A stretch of DNA of 40,711 bases from Verrucomicrobiota bacterium (lineage in GTDB: Bacteria > Verrucomicrobiota > Verrucomicrobiia > Chthoniobacterales > SZAS-18), in assembly GCA_018240025.1 (NCBI GenBank), contig JAFEGM010000088.1:1808-42518 (forward strand), in the 5' to 3' direction. Below, in pieces: positions 39,598 to 40,711 of the stretch. The notes under the pieces were generated by a model, which had not been told where the DNA came from, did no database searches, and saw nothing but the letters and a program-made list of their open reading frames with translations. Both the position numbers and the translations under genes were made by a program. Within the stretch, counting starts at the first letter, position 1. Every line of letters begins with the position of its first letter.

Positions 39598-39725
39598 GCT
39601 CGCTGAGGCTCGCCATAGGCAATAGGCGATAGGCCATAGGCAATAGCCCCGGAGGCAGTGCGCTACCGGCAATCCTATCGCCTATCGCCTATTGCCTATC
39701 GCCTATGGCGAGCCTAAGCGAGCCC
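39598..39725. repeat. Heptamer inverted repeat B4, between tig and phr
   Basis: Left arm about 39598-39651 (GCTCGCTGAGGCTCGCC, ATAGGCA/ATAGGCG/ATAGGCC heptamers) and right arm about 39672-39725 (CCTATCGCCTATTGCC units, then GGCGAGCCTAAGCGAGCCC) pair over about 50 bp around a 20-base loop. The right arm ends immediately at the phr ATG (39726), so the hairpin would occupy the whole leader. It is the only heptamer copy at a divergent junction. Confidence 0.9.
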
Positions 39726-40711
39726 ATGATCGTTTGGTTTCGAAGGGATCTGCGGGTGACCGATCACGCGGCGTTGCTGGCGGCGGTGCGGGCGGGCGGC
39801 GGGGTGGTCACACCGGTGTACATCGCCAGCACCTGGAAACGGGAGCATCGCTGGACCGGGGAAGGTCGGCAGCGGTTTCTCTGTGGGGCGCTGGCTTCGT
39901 TGGAGAAAAACATCGCGGCTCTCGGGGGGCGGCTGATCTTCCGCTCGGGACCGGCGGACGAGGTGCTCGATCGGCTGATGGCGGAAACGGGGGCGATCGC
40001 GCTGCATTTCCACCAGGATCCCGACCCGTTCGGGGTCGCGATGGAGCAGAAGGTGATCGCGAAGGCCAAGGCGCGCGGCGTCGCGGTCGAGGTCCATGCC
40101 GGCGGGGTGGGGATGCACGAGCGGGACGCGCTTTTCACCGGAGCGGGCAAGCCCTACCGGGTCTATACGCCGTATGCGCGGGCCTGGCGCAAGCTGCCGC
40201 TGGCGGAGCCGCTGCCGAAGCCGGGGAAGTTCCGCACGCCGCCGGAGCTGGCCAGCGAGCCCTGCCCGACGCCGGCGCACTGGGGCTTTACGGGGAACGG
40301 TTCGATGGAAGTGCCGGAAGCTGGGGAGCGGGCGGCGCGGCTGCGCCTGAAGCACTTCCTCGGCGAGGGACTGGCCAGTTACGCGCAGCGGAGGAACCTG
40401 CCGGCGGGGCAGACCACTTCGCGATTGGGGCCGGATCTGCGCTACGGCCTGCTCTCGGCCCGGGAGATCGTGCACGAGGCGCGTCGGGCGGCGGAGGCGT
40501 TCGATGCCGCCGGCAAGGCGGGGGCGGACACGTTCATCGGTGAACTCATCTGGCGCGATTTCTACCTCCAGTTGCTCTGGCATTACCCCGAGGCCCTGGA
40601 GCACGAGTTCAATCCCGAATACCGGGGCCTGCCCTGGAAGCACGACCCGGGGGCCTTCGAGCGCTGGGCGGCGGGCGAGACGGGGTTTCCGATCGTCGAT
40701 GCGGGCATGCG
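39726..40711 (+). CDS. phr: Deoxyribodipyrimidine photo-lyase, N-terminal part
   Basis: The gene starts at ATG 39726 and runs off the right edge; 328 residues are visible. It repairs UV-induced pyrimidine dimers using FADH- and blue light. The N-terminal antenna domain begins IVWFRRDLRVTDHAALLAAV. The FAD-binding helical domain shows KPYRVYTPYARAWRK, SYAQRRNLPAGQTTSRLGPD, LRYGLLSAREIV and FIGELIWRDFYLQLLWHYP, ending at TGFPIVDAGM at the edge, typical of class I CPD photolyases. The active-site region after this point is not visible, so CPD photolyase versus cryptochrome cannot be fully settled. The ATG directly abuts the arm of repeat B4 with no Shine-Dalgarno. Confidence 0.94.
   Translation, partial: MIVWFRRDLRVTDHAALLAAVRAGGGVVTPVYIASTWKREHRWTGEGRQRFLCGALASLEKNIAALGGRLIFRSGPADEVLDRLMAETGAIALHFHQDPDPFGVAMEQKVIAKAKARGVAVEVHAGGVGMHERDALFTGAGKPYRVYTPYARAWRKLPLAEPLPKPGKFRTPPELASEPCPTPAHWGFTGNGSMEVPEAGERAARLRLKHFLGEGLASYAQRRNLPAGQTTSRLGPDLRYGLLSAREIVHEARRAAEAFDAAGKAGADTFIGELIWRDFYLQLLWHYPEALEHEFNPEYRGLPWKHDPGAFERWAAGETGFPIVDAGM

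Noticed and set aside
39692..40543. Plus-strand open frame overlapping phr in another frame
   Set aside because: It begins in the heptamer repeat and gives low-complexity sequence; the frame from 39726 gives a clear photolyase.

Overview
This GC-rich 40.7 kb window is chromosomal housekeeping DNA, with no transposase, phage, tRNA or CRISPR array visible. The most likely host is a Verrucomicrobiota bacterium, probably Opitutaceae or a close relative. That is inferred from an ECF sigma factor of the FHTTRWTLVL type paired with a Hanks-type kinase, a PEP-CTERM protein, a secreted protein with the 'LAENDNW' C-terminal domain, a secreted beta-helix protein, and the overall mix. No rRNA or single-copy marker in the window proves it.

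Layout from left to right: end of sucC, a VOC gene and sucD (1-1803, +); a cytosine deaminase and an AAC(3)-I-like acetyltransferase (1812-2874, -); an acyl-CoA dehydrogenase (3047-4207, +); an ECF sigma factor with a short Ser/Thr kinase (4301-5939, -); a PEP-CTERM protein (+); a solute-binding protein (-); ileS and a small unknown gene (+); hutI-glnD (11144-15392, -); a secreted beta-helix protein (+); a POT transporter, homogentisate dioxygenase and an unknown conserved gene (17405-21606, -); a YiaA-like membrane protein (+); an antiporter with a cyclic-nucleotide-binding domain, a frame-disrupted gene and a GAF protein (22176-25641, -); a second ECF sigma factor with a putative membrane regulator, then lysC and a 5-formyl-THF cyclo-ligase (25801-29848, +); a secreted protein (-); a permease/TIGR03943 pair (31687-33707, +); an HNH protein (-) divergent from a kinase-TolB-TPR receptor (+); tig-clpP (37450-39562, -); and the start of a photolyase (+, cut by the window edge).

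The most unusual content lies between the genes. About ten intergenic spaces are filled almost edge to edge by large inverted repeats whose arms are built from short units. The units differ by family: TCGAA-rich arms, a GATAGGC heptamer, a GGTCACCN octamer, GAC/GAG triplets with TTTGGCCTGCGGC, and CTTTGCG...CTCTGCGGCAAAA modules. They begin at, or even supply, stop codons, and several end within a few bases of the next start codon. In this window the TCGAA family sits only between co-directional genes, while the heptamer and octamer families sit at convergent or divergent junctions. Almost all genes lack a Shine-Dalgarno sequence and instead have C/T-rich leaders, often containing CCTCC. I know of no description of this set of elements in this lineage, and I regard it as the best candidate here for something undescribed.

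Functionally the window covers central carbon metabolism (SucCD), fatty or organic acid oxidation, histidine and tyrosine catabolism, nitrogen signalling (GlnD), aspartate-family biosynthesis, folate salvage, protein folding and turnover (Tig/ClpP), DNA repair and several sigma/kinase signalling units.
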